This document shows, one piece after another, positions 1-7,827 of a DNA stretch of 64,000 nt (positions within the stretch are counted from its first letter, which is position 1; each line of letters opens with the position of its first letter). The position numbers were made by a program, and so were the translations under genes. This stretch comes from CBDFLD01 sp965249005. Its GTDB lineage: Bacteria; Acidobacteriota; UBA6911. Below the pieces are notes generated by a model. The model had not been told where the DNA came from, did not search any database, and was given only the letters and a program-made list of their open reading frames with translations. Location: positions 620,001 to 684,000 of the forward strand of contig CBDFLD010000021.1 in the NCBI GenBank assembly GCA_965249005.1, written 5' to 3'.

Positions 1-1
1 C

Positions 2-751
2 GGCCCGCTGTTTGACTGGCGCAAGGAATTTCCCGATTCCAGTCCAGAGGCGGTCAAGGACTTTGCCGCCATGACGCGCGCCTATTGGGGAACGATTCTG
101 TCGGTGGACGACAGCGTGGGCCAGCTCTATCAGACCCTGAGCTCTCTGGGCCAGCTCGACGATACCCTGATCGTCTTCATGGGAGACAATGGTCTGCTCG
201 GTGGAGAGCACGGCATGGTGGACAAGCGCACGATGCACGAGCCGAGTATTCGCATCCCTCTCATTGTCCGCTACCCCAAAGCGTTTCCTCATCCCCGGGA
301 GATAGAAGCCATGGTTCTCACGGTGGATATCGCTCCTAGCATTCTGGACCTGTGCGGTGCGGCTCCGCTGAAAGACATCCATGGCAGGTCCTGGATGTCG
401 CTGGCGCAGGGTGCAGACGCAGGGTGGCGAACGTCCTGGTTTTACGAGTACAATTATGAGAAGCAGTTTCCCTACACGCCCAACGTGCGCGGAGTTCGAA
501 CCGACGACTGGAAGTACGTCCACTATCCACACGGAGACGGCGGGCTGGATCGTCACCGGGCCGAACTTTATGACATGAAAAATGATCCTGAGGAGCGCCA
601 CAACCTCATGGACGACCCGCAGCATACCAGCCTGATCGAGGAGCTCAAAGCTGAACTTGAGCGACTCATGAACTCTACCGGTCTCGCCGCTGATGCTATG
701 CCCCTGGATCAGGGGATCAAAAAGGAGCTGCCGGACGAATCGATTCGTTGA
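2..751 (+). CDS. Type I sulfatase, C-terminal part (5' end outside window)
   Basis: The reading frame is open from the window edge, so only about the last 249 residues are present. They match the C-terminal half of a type I sulfatase of the alkaline phosphatase superfamily, which hydrolyses sulfate esters. Visible features are the Asp-Asn-Gly metal-site motif in MGDNG, the GGEHG segment, a KRTMHEPSIRIPL stretch typical of the family, and the closing ELYDMKNDPEE motif that most sulfatases carry near the C-terminus. The formylglycine motif lies upstream and cannot be checked. A TetR regulator follows on the same strand and a second sulfatase lies convergently, which suggests a small sulfated-glycan locus. 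The family is secure; the substrate is unknown. Confidence 0.9.
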   Translation, partial: GPLFDWRKEFPDSSPEAVKDFAAMTRAYWGTILSVDDSVGQLYQTLSSLGQLDDTLIVFMGDNGLLGGEHGMVDKRTMHEPSIRIPLIVRYPKAFPHPREIEAMVLTVDIAPSILDLCGAAPLKDIHGRSWMSLAQGADAGWRTSWFYEYNYEKQFPYTPNVRGVRTDDWKYVHYPHGDGGLDRHRAELYDMKNDPEERHNLMDDPQHTSLIEELKAELERLMNSTGLAADAMPLDQGIKKELPDESIR

Positions 752-760
752 TCGTACTTT

Positions 761-931
761 ATGGATCCAGCTCACGCGATTACAACACTCAGTGCAAGGT
801 TCGTTTGGGCCTTGCTGATCCTCGGCGCCATGCACTTTGTCGATGTTGTTGCGCTCTCTCGGTTGCGGACGCGCGGAAGATTATCGCGGGTTGCCTCGTC
901 CGAGAGTCCTCGGCGGGTTGTCCGTTGCTGA
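761..931 (+). CDS. Possible 56-residue membrane peptide, doubtful
   Basis: An ATG-started frame of 56 codons lies between the sulfatase and the TetR gene. It contains one hydrophobic segment (FVWALLILGAMHFV) followed by a basic, arginine-rich tail, the layout of a small single-pass membrane protein. No convincing ribosome binding site precedes it (the bases before the ATG are CGTACTTT) and I recognise no family. It could equally be chance reading of the 206-base leader of the TetR gene. Confidence 0.2.
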   Translation: MDPAHAITTLSARFVWALLILGAMHFVDVVALSRLRTRGRLSRVASSESPRRVVRC

Positions 932-957
932 TGGAAAGACACGGTTAGGAGAACGAG

Positions 958-1659
958 ATGAGAACGAAACGTCGCCCCCAGGAGAGGTCCCGTCATACCA
1001 GGGAGAAGATACTCACCACCTCTCTTCGTCTCTTCAAGAAGAAGGGGTTTGACGAGACATCGATGCGGGATATCGCCGAGGAAGCGGGGCTCGCACTTGG
1101 AGGAGCCTACTACTATTTCCGGACCAAAGACGAGCTGGTTCTTGCCTTCTATGCTCGCACCCAGGAAGAAGCCGAAGAAAGAAACGAACAGACGCGTGCT
1201 CGGACAACGCGGTTTGAAGAGCGGTTTGCCGACATCGTGGTTTTCAAGCTGGGACAACTGGCCCCGTATCGGAAGCTGGTCACCGTCTTGGCCCGCAACG
1301 CCGCCGACCCGCGCAAGAAGCTTTCCCCGTTCAGTCCGGAGACCTCCGAGATCCGCAACAGGTCGATCCTGGTGGTCGAGAGAGCCCTGGACGGGAGCGA
1401 TATCAAGGTCCAGAGATCATTGAGGCCATACTTGCCGCGTCTCTTCTGGATTTTTCAGATGGGCATCATCTTTTACTGGGTCCACGATCATTCCCGCAAC
1501 CAGGAGCGGACGGAAAAGCTGCTCGAGCTCGGGCTCAAGATCGTAATTCCTCTGATTCGGTTGTCGAAGCTGCCGCTGATGAGTCCGACCACGCGTATGC
1601 TTCGGGAACTGCTGGATCTGCTCGACAAAGATTTTGCCACCAGTCCCGTCCGGGAGTGA
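958..1659 (+). CDS. TetR-family transcriptional regulator
   Basis: The product is about 233 residues, the usual size for TetR repressors. The N-terminal helix-turn-helix is clear: a REKILTTSLRLFKKKGFDETSM stretch, then DIAEEAG and a GGAYYYFRTKDEL recognition helix, at roughly residues 15-60. The remainder is an alpha-helical ligand and dimer domain with no recognisable ligand class. The start is an ATG with AGGAGA six bases upstream. It lies 200 bases after the sulfatase and converges with the next sulfatase, so it may control one or both. The effector is unknown. No palindromic operator stood out in the leader. Confidence 0.9.
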   Translation: MRTKRRPQERSRHTREKILTTSLRLFKKKGFDETSMRDIAEEAGLALGGAYYYFRTKDELVLAFYARTQEEAEERNEQTRARTTRFEERFADIVVFKLGQLAPYRKLVTVLARNAADPRKKLSPFSPETSEIRNRSILVVERALDGSDIKVQRSLRPYLPRLFWIFQMGIIFYWVHDHSRNQERTEKLLELGLKIVIPLIRLSKLPLMSPTTRMLRELLDLLDKDFATSPVRE

Positions 1660-1692
1660 GTGTCGCGACGATGGAAGACGCCTTTTCCTCGG

Positions 1693-3141
1693 TTAGTCCG
1701 GAAGCCGCTTGACCAATTGGTCCTCGACCGGGACTATGGTTTTCCGGTGTGCGCGGGCAATCCGGCGTATTTCCTCGATCACTTCGGGATGGTTGCCGGC
1801 GACGTCGAAGCGCTCTGCGGGATCATGCCCCAAGTGATAGAGCAACGGTGGCTCATGCTTGGTTTCCTTGAGATCGCTCCCCCAGGCGGGTTTGGTGAAA
1901 AAGTGGGCCTTGAATGGCCCTTTTCGTACGGCATACGCCTTGGTCCCACGATAATAGAACATGGTATCGCGCGGGCTCTTTCCGCCGTGCAAAGCTGGGG
2001 TAAGGTCGAGGCCGTCGATGATGCGGTCGCTGGGTATAGGGGCACCAGCCAACGTGCACACGGTGGTGAATAGATCGAGTGTCGATCCAACATCCGTGAC
2101 AACGCCCGGCTTGAGATGCTGTGGCCACCAGAAGACCGCTGGCACTCTCAAGCCTCCCTCCCAGGTAGCACCCTTTTCGTCGCGCAGCAGTCCGGCCGAT
2201 CCTCCATGCTCGCGAAAAATGCGCCACGGCCCGTTGTCGGAGGTGAAGACCACCAGCGTATTGTTTTCCAGCTCGAGCCGCCGCAGCGTCTCCAAGATTT
2301 TTCCCACGCCCCAATCGATTTCCTCGACGGCGTCTCCGTAAGGTCCAGCAAGGCTCTTACCGCGAAATCGATCAGAAGCAAACAAAGGCACGTGTGGCAT
2401 GTTGTGAGCGAAGAACAGAAAAAAGGGCTGGGTCTTGTTCTTTTCGATGAACTCGATCGCCCTGTCCGTGTAGCGCTGCGTGAACCTGGTCTGATCGACG
2501 GGCCGTTCGAGGATCTTCTCGTTGTGCATGAGTGGTATGTCCCAGTACTCGCTCCTGGAATCGTAGAACGCGGGTGCTTCCCATCCTCGTTTGCCGGCGA
2601 ATAGGTGCCGCCACTTGTCGCTGATCTTCTCGTCGTTGCTGTATGGAGTTCCGTAGAAATAGTCGAATCCCCGCCGAGTGGGCAAATACCGCGGAAGATG
2701 GCCAAGGTGCCACTTGCCGAGAAACCCTGTCGCATATCCTTGATCTTGTAAGAGCCGGGCAAGAGTCACCTCGCTGTCGGGCAGGCCACCCGCGGCATTG
2801 GCATAGAGCACCCAGGCCCGATCGCTGATCATGCCGCTGCGGACCGCGTGGCGTCCCGTCATCAGCGCAGCCCGGCTTGCCGTACACAAGCCGGCGGCGG
2901 AGTAGAAACTCGTCCACTTCTGTCCCTCCACGGCCATGCGGTCGAGGTTGGGTGTCCGGATAGTCGGGTGCCCGTAACAGCCGAGGTCCCCATACCCCAA
3001 GTCGTCGGCGAAGATGATTATGATGTTGGGTGGAGTAGCGGCGGCGGCCCAGGAGGCGGCAAACACCATGGTGAGGAGCAGCACGGCTCTTTTATGGTCG
3101 ACTCGCTTCAGCCTTCGTTCGATTGGCTTGCTGCTTTTCAT
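1693..3141 (-). CDS. Secreted type I sulfatase, CTASR active-site variant
   Basis: A complete sulfatase of 482 residues with an N-terminal signal peptide (hydrophobic core LLLTMVFAASWAAA). The metal site motif FADDLGYGD follows at about residues 44-52. The active-site motif is C86-T-A-S-R, so formylglycine would form at C86. It has Ala where most sulfatases have Pro. TGRH follows, and a later TSDNGPW motif completes the metal site. The ending LYHLGHDPAERFDV is the usual sulfatase C-terminal signature. The start is an ATG preceded by AGAGGTGG. It probably acts in the periplasm or at the cell surface on sulfated glycans. No formylglycine-generating enzyme is in the window. The substrate cannot be read from the sequence. 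Confidence 0.93.
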   Translation of the reverse strand: MKSSKPIERRLKRVDHKRAVLLLTMVFAASWAAAATPPNIIIIFADDLGYGDLGCYGHPTIRTPNLDRMAVEGQKWTSFYSAAGLCTASRAALMTGRHAVRSGMISDRAWVLYANAAGGLPDSEVTLARLLQDQGYATGFLGKWHLGHLPRYLPTRRGFDYFYGTPYSNDEKISDKWRHLFAGKRGWEAPAFYDSRSEYWDIPLMHNEKILERPVDQTRFTQRYTDRAIEFIEKNKTQPFFLFFAHNMPHVPLFASDRFRGKSLAGPYGDAVEEIDWGVGKILETLRRLELENNTLVVFTSDNGPWRIFREHGGSAGLLRDEKGATWEGGLRVPAVFWWPQHLKPGVVTDVGSTLDLFTTVCTLAGAPIPSDRIIDGLDLTPALHGGKSPRDTMFYYRGTKAYAVRKGPFKAHFFTKPAWGSDLKETKHEPPLLYHLGHDPAERFDVAGNHPEVIEEIRRIARAHRKTIVPVEDQLVKRLPD

Positions 3142-3409
3142 GGCCCACCTCTTTCAGTTGGTAAAAGGCTTTCAGTTTATGGATGCAAAGATCTACGGAG
3201 ACGATTCCCCTGTCAAGGGGCGGATGGCGAAATCGACCTTCATCGGATAGCCAAAGGGTCGCTTCGAGCGACCTCGAAGCAGGCAGGAGACGGCAGTCTT
3301 GCGTCCGACTCCTAGTGTTCGAGAATCTCGTTTTGACTTGGCTCGGGATAGCCCGTATTGTTTTTCTATCTTTCGTGTCTACCGAGGTGGAGGAAATGTC
3401 CGAGTGTCT

Positions 3410-4282
3410 ATGAAAAAGAAAACAAAGAATCGATCTTTGAAGGACGTCGGCAAACCTTCTCAGTCCGAAGTCCATTTCGAGGATACGGCGTATCCGTATG
3501 AGCAGAAGCTCAAACGCAAAGAGTATGAGAAGAAGTTGGTCGGACTGCAGATCGAGCTGCTGAAGCTGCAGCGCTGGGTAAAGGAGCGGGGAGAGCGCGT
3601 GGTGATCGTCTTCGAGGGAAGAGACGCCGCGGGGAAGGGCGGGACGATCAAGCGATTTACCGAGCACCTGAATCCACGAGGTGCAAGAGTCATCGCATTG
3701 CCCAAGCCGAACGACACGGAGAAGGGACAGTGGTATTTTCAGCGCTACCTCGGGCACTTTCCGACTGCCGGCGAGATCGTGTTCTTCGATCGCTCCTGGT
3801 ACAACCGAGCCGGGGTGGAACCGGTGATGGGCTACTGCACTCCCTCACAATACGTCGAGTTCATCAAGCAGGTGCCTGAGGTGGAGAGGAACCTGGTTGA
3901 CGACGGAATCTATTTTTTCAAGCTCTGGTTCGCCATCGATCAGCAAGAACAGGCCCGACGGTTCGAGTCCCGTCGAACAGATCCGTTGAAGCACTGGAAG
4001 CTGAGCCCGACGGATATTGCTTCCATCAAGAGGTGGGACGACTACACGGTGGCGAGAGATCGAATGTTCTTCTTGACCCACACGAAGCATGCACCGTGGA
4101 CGGTTGTTCGATCAGATGACAAGAAAAGGGCGCGTATCAACGCGATCCTGTTTGTGCTTCGCAGTCTGCCATACGAGGGAAAAAATCCGAAGCTTGTAGG
4201 CAAACCGGACCCCGCGATCGTGGGCTCGGCTTCCGCGATCACCACGGATGCCAATGTTGGGTTCACCTTCGACAAAGCATGA
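3410..4282 (+). CDS. Polyphosphate kinase 2 (PPK2) family protein
   Basis: The product of about 290 residues carries the PPK2 kinase core: Walker A in VVIVFEGRDAAGKGGTIKRF, a lid-type basic segment, and the Walker B-like FFDRSWYNRAGVEPVMGYC. PPK2 enzymes transfer phosphate between polyphosphate and nucleotides (NDP or NMP depending on class). A single kinase domain plus the QRYLGHFPTAGE and SDDKKRARIN segments fit a class I enzyme, but nucleotide specificity cannot be proven here. The ATG at 3410 is used; a GTG at 3404 lies ten bases from a strong GGAGG (3389-3393) and is an alternative start. The gene stands alone and converges with the HerA-like gene. Confidence 0.9.
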   Translation: MKKKTKNRSLKDVGKPSQSEVHFEDTAYPYEQKLKRKEYEKKLVGLQIELLKLQRWVKERGERVVIVFEGRDAAGKGGTIKRFTEHLNPRGARVIALPKPNDTEKGQWYFQRYLGHFPTAGEIVFFDRSWYNRAGVEPVMGYCTPSQYVEFIKQVPEVERNLVDDGIYFFKLWFAIDQQEQARRFESRRTDPLKHWKLSPTDIASIKRWDDYTVARDRMFFLTHTKHAPWTVVRSDDKKRARINAILFVLRSLPYEGKNPKLVGKPDPAIVGSASAITTDANVGFTFDKA

Positions 4283-4358
4283 TACGCACGAAAGAACCCC
4301 AGCCTCTTGCAGTCCTCAAAGGATGAGTCCGAGATGCCGGCAACAGAAGCCACCCAGC

Positions 4359-6792
4359 TCAAAATGCAGGATCCTGGGTGCCATTGGCGCGCACCAGCCA
4401 GGGAACCCACAGCAGCGCCACTCTGTTTACCTGGATGTCGCTCTTGCGCGGGCGGACCAGCACTTCCCGTAGCTCGAGTTGGTCGACAGTGAACTGGTCG
4501 GCTAGCGCCTCTCGTGCCTCTTCAAACTCGTGTTCGAGCTCGCCGAGCTGAGTGCGGAACTCCTCGACTCTTACCGCTGCACGGGCCATGTCGCCCTTTT
4601 CTCGAGAGATACGTCCGGCACCGCGCATCGTCGTGGCGGCTCGACCCACGTTGCCCAGGCTGGCGGTCTTCCGACCAAACAACGCTCCCAGAACCGTCGC
4701 GCCGAGCGATATGGCGGTCTGGAGTTGCTGCTGTTTCTTTTGACTCTCTTCTCGATCCACGCGCTCCGCGGCGGTGCGAATTTTCCCCTCCAGTCTTGCC
4801 AGCTTGGGCGCGTATTTTTTACGCAGTTTCTCTATTTGCAAGTCGCGCTCTTCGCGTAGATGCTGCCGAAGCTCCGTCTGAAACTCCGCCTCGGTTTGAT
4901 CCGGCTTGGAGTAGAGCTTCAGCTTACTGCTGTGCGAGAACTTGAGTGGATAGTCTCGATAGAGACTCGTCTTGAGTTTCTTGCTCCAAAGGACATAGTT
5001 CTTCGGCCGCGCCGCCTCGGACGGAAGGTCTGCGAAGTGAGCCGCCGGATCTGGCTCGTCGGTAAAGAGTGGATCGGCCGGTAGTCTCTCGGCAGAGTCC
5101 CAAATGGAGCTCTTGGCCGGATCGGTCAGCGGAACCGCCAGCTGGAGCTTTTTCCACAAATCGATGTCGGGGCGGCTTGCGGAATAGTGTAGCTCCGCCA
5201 CGCCGAGGAGTCGGGGCCGGTAGAGGACCCGGGCGTCATTCGGGATCGGTACCGCTGGATCCAGGAACAATTCGTTGATGTCGGGCGGTAGTTGGCGCCG
5301 CGGCTCGGCCGCTTGGCCCTGCTGCTCGGCTGATTCTGCTGTTGTCGACGACTCCTCGGGATTCGGCTTGCCCTCTGGACGGCCTTGCTCGGCCAGCAGC
5401 CGAATCTGCGCGCGAGTCAGCGGGCCTCGGAGGTAAGACATCGCCCACCGCGTGTGAAACAAAACCGGTCTGTCTTCGTGGACGTTATTGAGTAGAAAGA
5501 CACGGCTATCGAGGCCGGAAAGGAGTCGGTCCATGGTCTCCCGATCAAACCCTTCCGCGGTGTGGGCGGCCGCGCCTTCCAGCCCATCCAGCACCCGCGC
5601 CTTGTCACGCTTCGGTTTGCAGGCGTCCGAGAAACCAGGTCCCCATATTGGAGAGTCCCTTGTAGTCGAGATCGACCGGGTTTTGTGTTGCCAGCATGAC
5701 ACCGAGGCCGTGCGCGCGTGCCTGCTTCAGGAGTGTCAACATGGGTCGCTTCGACGGCGGATTCGCAGTGGGAGGGAAGTAGCCGAAGACTTCGTCCATG
5801 TACAGAAGGGCGCGCAGACTCGAGGTACCCGGCTGGCTCCGCATCCACGCGACGACTTCGTTCAGCAGCAAAGTGACGAAAAACATGCGTTCCTGGTCCG
5901 AGAGGTGGCTGATCGACAAGATACTCAGCTTCGGTTTCCCTTGTTCGGTATAGAGTAGGCTCCCAATATCGAGGGGTTCTCCCTCTACCCAGGCGCTGAA
6001 CCCCGGGGACGCCAATAGATTATTCAGAGACATGGACAGCTCGAATCGTTCCTTTGCGGGGAAGAACGACTCCAGATCAATGACGCCGAGCTTTTTGAAG
6101 GGAGGCGACTGAATGTCTCCGATGAGGCGGACGATCTCGTAGTCTCGACCCTGACGCCAGGCATGATCGATCAGATTGGAGAGCAAGATATGCTCGCGGC
6201 TTCGAATCGGATCCGCATCGATCCCGAGCAGCGAGAGAATGCCGGATACCGATCCCTGAATGCGATCTTGCAGCGAATCGGGATCGTTTTGTAGCGCCTC
6301 CTTGGGAGCTGCGAGAGAGCGGAGCACCCGCAACGGACGACCGGAGCGGCTTCCGGGAGTGTAGATGGCGAGCTCACACGATTCCCGGAAACGTGCAATC
6401 CGGCTTCCGTCTTGCCCCCAGTCGGCCAATCCTCCACTCCAGGTCCGCGCCGTTTGGCGGGCGAACTCTTCTGGAGTCATTCCTTTGCGTGCCGCTTCCT
6501 CCGGATTGATCCATGGTTGGAAGTCTGCGGGTTTCAGACCGGGAAAGGTCAAAAAAAGAGAGCCGAGGTCTCCCTTGGGGTCGATGGCAAGCGCCGGCAC
6601 TCCATCGATGCCCGCTTCCTCCAGTAGGGAAAGGCACAGTCCCGTTTTGCCGCTGCCCGTCATGCCCACACAAAGTGCATGAGTGGTCAGGTCCTTGGAA
6701 TCATAGAGCAACAATTCCTCGGTCCTCTTTCCCACTGCCGGATCAAAGGCGCGACCCAGGTAAAAAGCTCCCAACTTCTCGAAATCCTTCAT
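4359..6792 (-). pseudogene. HerA/FtsK-like ATPase (DUF853-type) split by a frameshift
   Basis: Two overlapping frames together encode one protein of about 800 residues. The upstream part (6792 to 5605) has Walker A GMTGSGKTG, a DPKGDLG motif and Walker B LLYMDEVFGY, typical of HerA-type hexameric ATPases with the DUF853 layout. It ends at a premature TGA just after GRLQTE. The downstream frame resumes with RDKARVLDGLEG and runs to 4359. Removing one base near 5608-5613 would restore the frame. The C-terminal part is a long charged coiled coil around LARLEGKIRTAAERV with an Ala/Gly-rich hydrophobic insert. The family is thought to act on DNA or membranes; no partner gene is nearby. Real inactivation or a sequencing error are both possible. 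Confidence 0.8.
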
Positions 6793-6942
6793 TTTTCCCC
6801 TAGCTCAGCCCTATCGTTGTGAGTCGTCCGTGCAGGACAGTTTCAATCTTGACTGCGTGACGCCCGTGACGTGACAAACGTTTTCCTCCGGAGGCCGTGG
6901 GTGGGCAAACCCATGCCAGCCGAATACTGCGCGATGAAACGA

Positions 6943-6965
6943 GGGGCACGGAATCCCCGTGCCCC
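6943..6965 (-). terminator. GC-rich hairpin downstream of mscL remnant
   Basis: A perfect nine-base stem (GGGGCACGG with CCGTGCCCC) with a five-base loop sits 43 bases beyond the mscL stop codon. On the minus strand it is followed only by TCGTTTC, so the uridine tract is weak. It may end transcription coming from the GH116/mscL side. Confidence 0.4.
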
Positions 6966-7007
6966 GGAGTGCACTACCCTAACGTCCCGCTTCTCACATG
7001 CTTCCCG

Positions 7008-7384
7008 TCATGCTTCCAATGGCGCCGTGCAATGCGCACAACGGGATGCTTTGATTGGAATCGCAGACAGGCACTGAGGACAGTCCTTGGTTGTTGGGGC
7101 CGGAGGTGGTGCTTCCTCTTTGCGCTTCAGCTTGTTCATCTGCTGGATGACCAGGAAGATGACGAAGGCGACGATGAGAAAGTCGAGTATTGCATTGAAG
7201 AAGACCCCGTAGTTGATCGTTGCAGCCCCGGCTTTCTGGGCCTCGGCCAGGGTGGCGAAAGTTTCATCGCTGAGGGGGTGAAAGAGGTTTTCGAAGTTCA
7301 CGCCTCCCATCATCATTCCAATTGGAGGGCCCGAGGGCAGGGAATTGCCGATTGAGATCGCGGTGGCGGTTACGCCCTCCGGAT
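7008..7384 (-). pseudogene. mscL: N-terminally truncated large-conductance mechanosensitive channel
   Basis: The C-terminal two thirds of MscL are clear: PPIGMMMGGVNFENLF (end of TM1 and periplasmic loop), INYGVFFNAILDFLIVAFVIF (TM2) and the NKLKRKEE amphipathic tail. A zinc-ribbon extension with CPQCLSAIPIKASRCAHC follows, which many MscL proteins carry. The first 40 or so residues, including the pore-lining start of TM1, are absent. In their place the open frame continues upstream into a duplicated copy of the neighbouring GH116 tail (starting at a TTG at 7538). MscL opens under membrane tension and needs TM1 for its pore, so this version is very probably non-functional. See the tandem repeat at 7288-7827. 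Confidence 0.8.
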
Positions 7385-7827
7385 TACGACCCTCAACTGG
7401 TGGCCGTGCTCGACGCCGGACCTTGACTCCCTTCATCACGATCGCGACCGTGTCTTCTGTCGAGCTGGTTTCGAAGGGGACTTGGTGACCGTCGAGCCGG
7501 ACATCCAAACCAACGCGCTCGGCATTCGCGGCGGGCAATTCGAACCGGTCGACGTCGACGCCTTTTCGAAGTTCACGCCTCCCATCATCATTCCAATTGG
7601 AGGGCCCGAGGGCAGGGAATTGCCGATTGAGATCGCGGTGGCGGTTACGCCCTCCGGATTACGTCCTGGAACTGGTGGCCGTGCTCAACCTTGACTCCCT
7701 TCAGACGATCGCGACCGTGTCTTCTGTCGAGCTGGTTTCGAAGGGGACTTGGTGACCGTCGAGCCGGACATCCAAACCAACGCGCTCGGCATTCGCGGCG
7801 GGCAATTCGAACCGGTCGACGTCGACG
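7288..7827. repeat. Imperfect tandem duplication (273 and 265 bases)
   Basis: Bases 7288-7560 are repeated at 7563-7827. The copies are almost identical. They differ by a seven-base and a one-base deletion in the second, plus a few substitutions. Each unit contains the last 35 or so codons of the GH116 gene joined to the mscL segment encoding PPIGMMMGGVNF. The copy nearer the GH116 gene supplies its present stop codon, which arises from the single-base difference (CTTCAGACG instead of CTTCATCACG). The other copy reads straight through into mscL. Confidence 0.92.
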
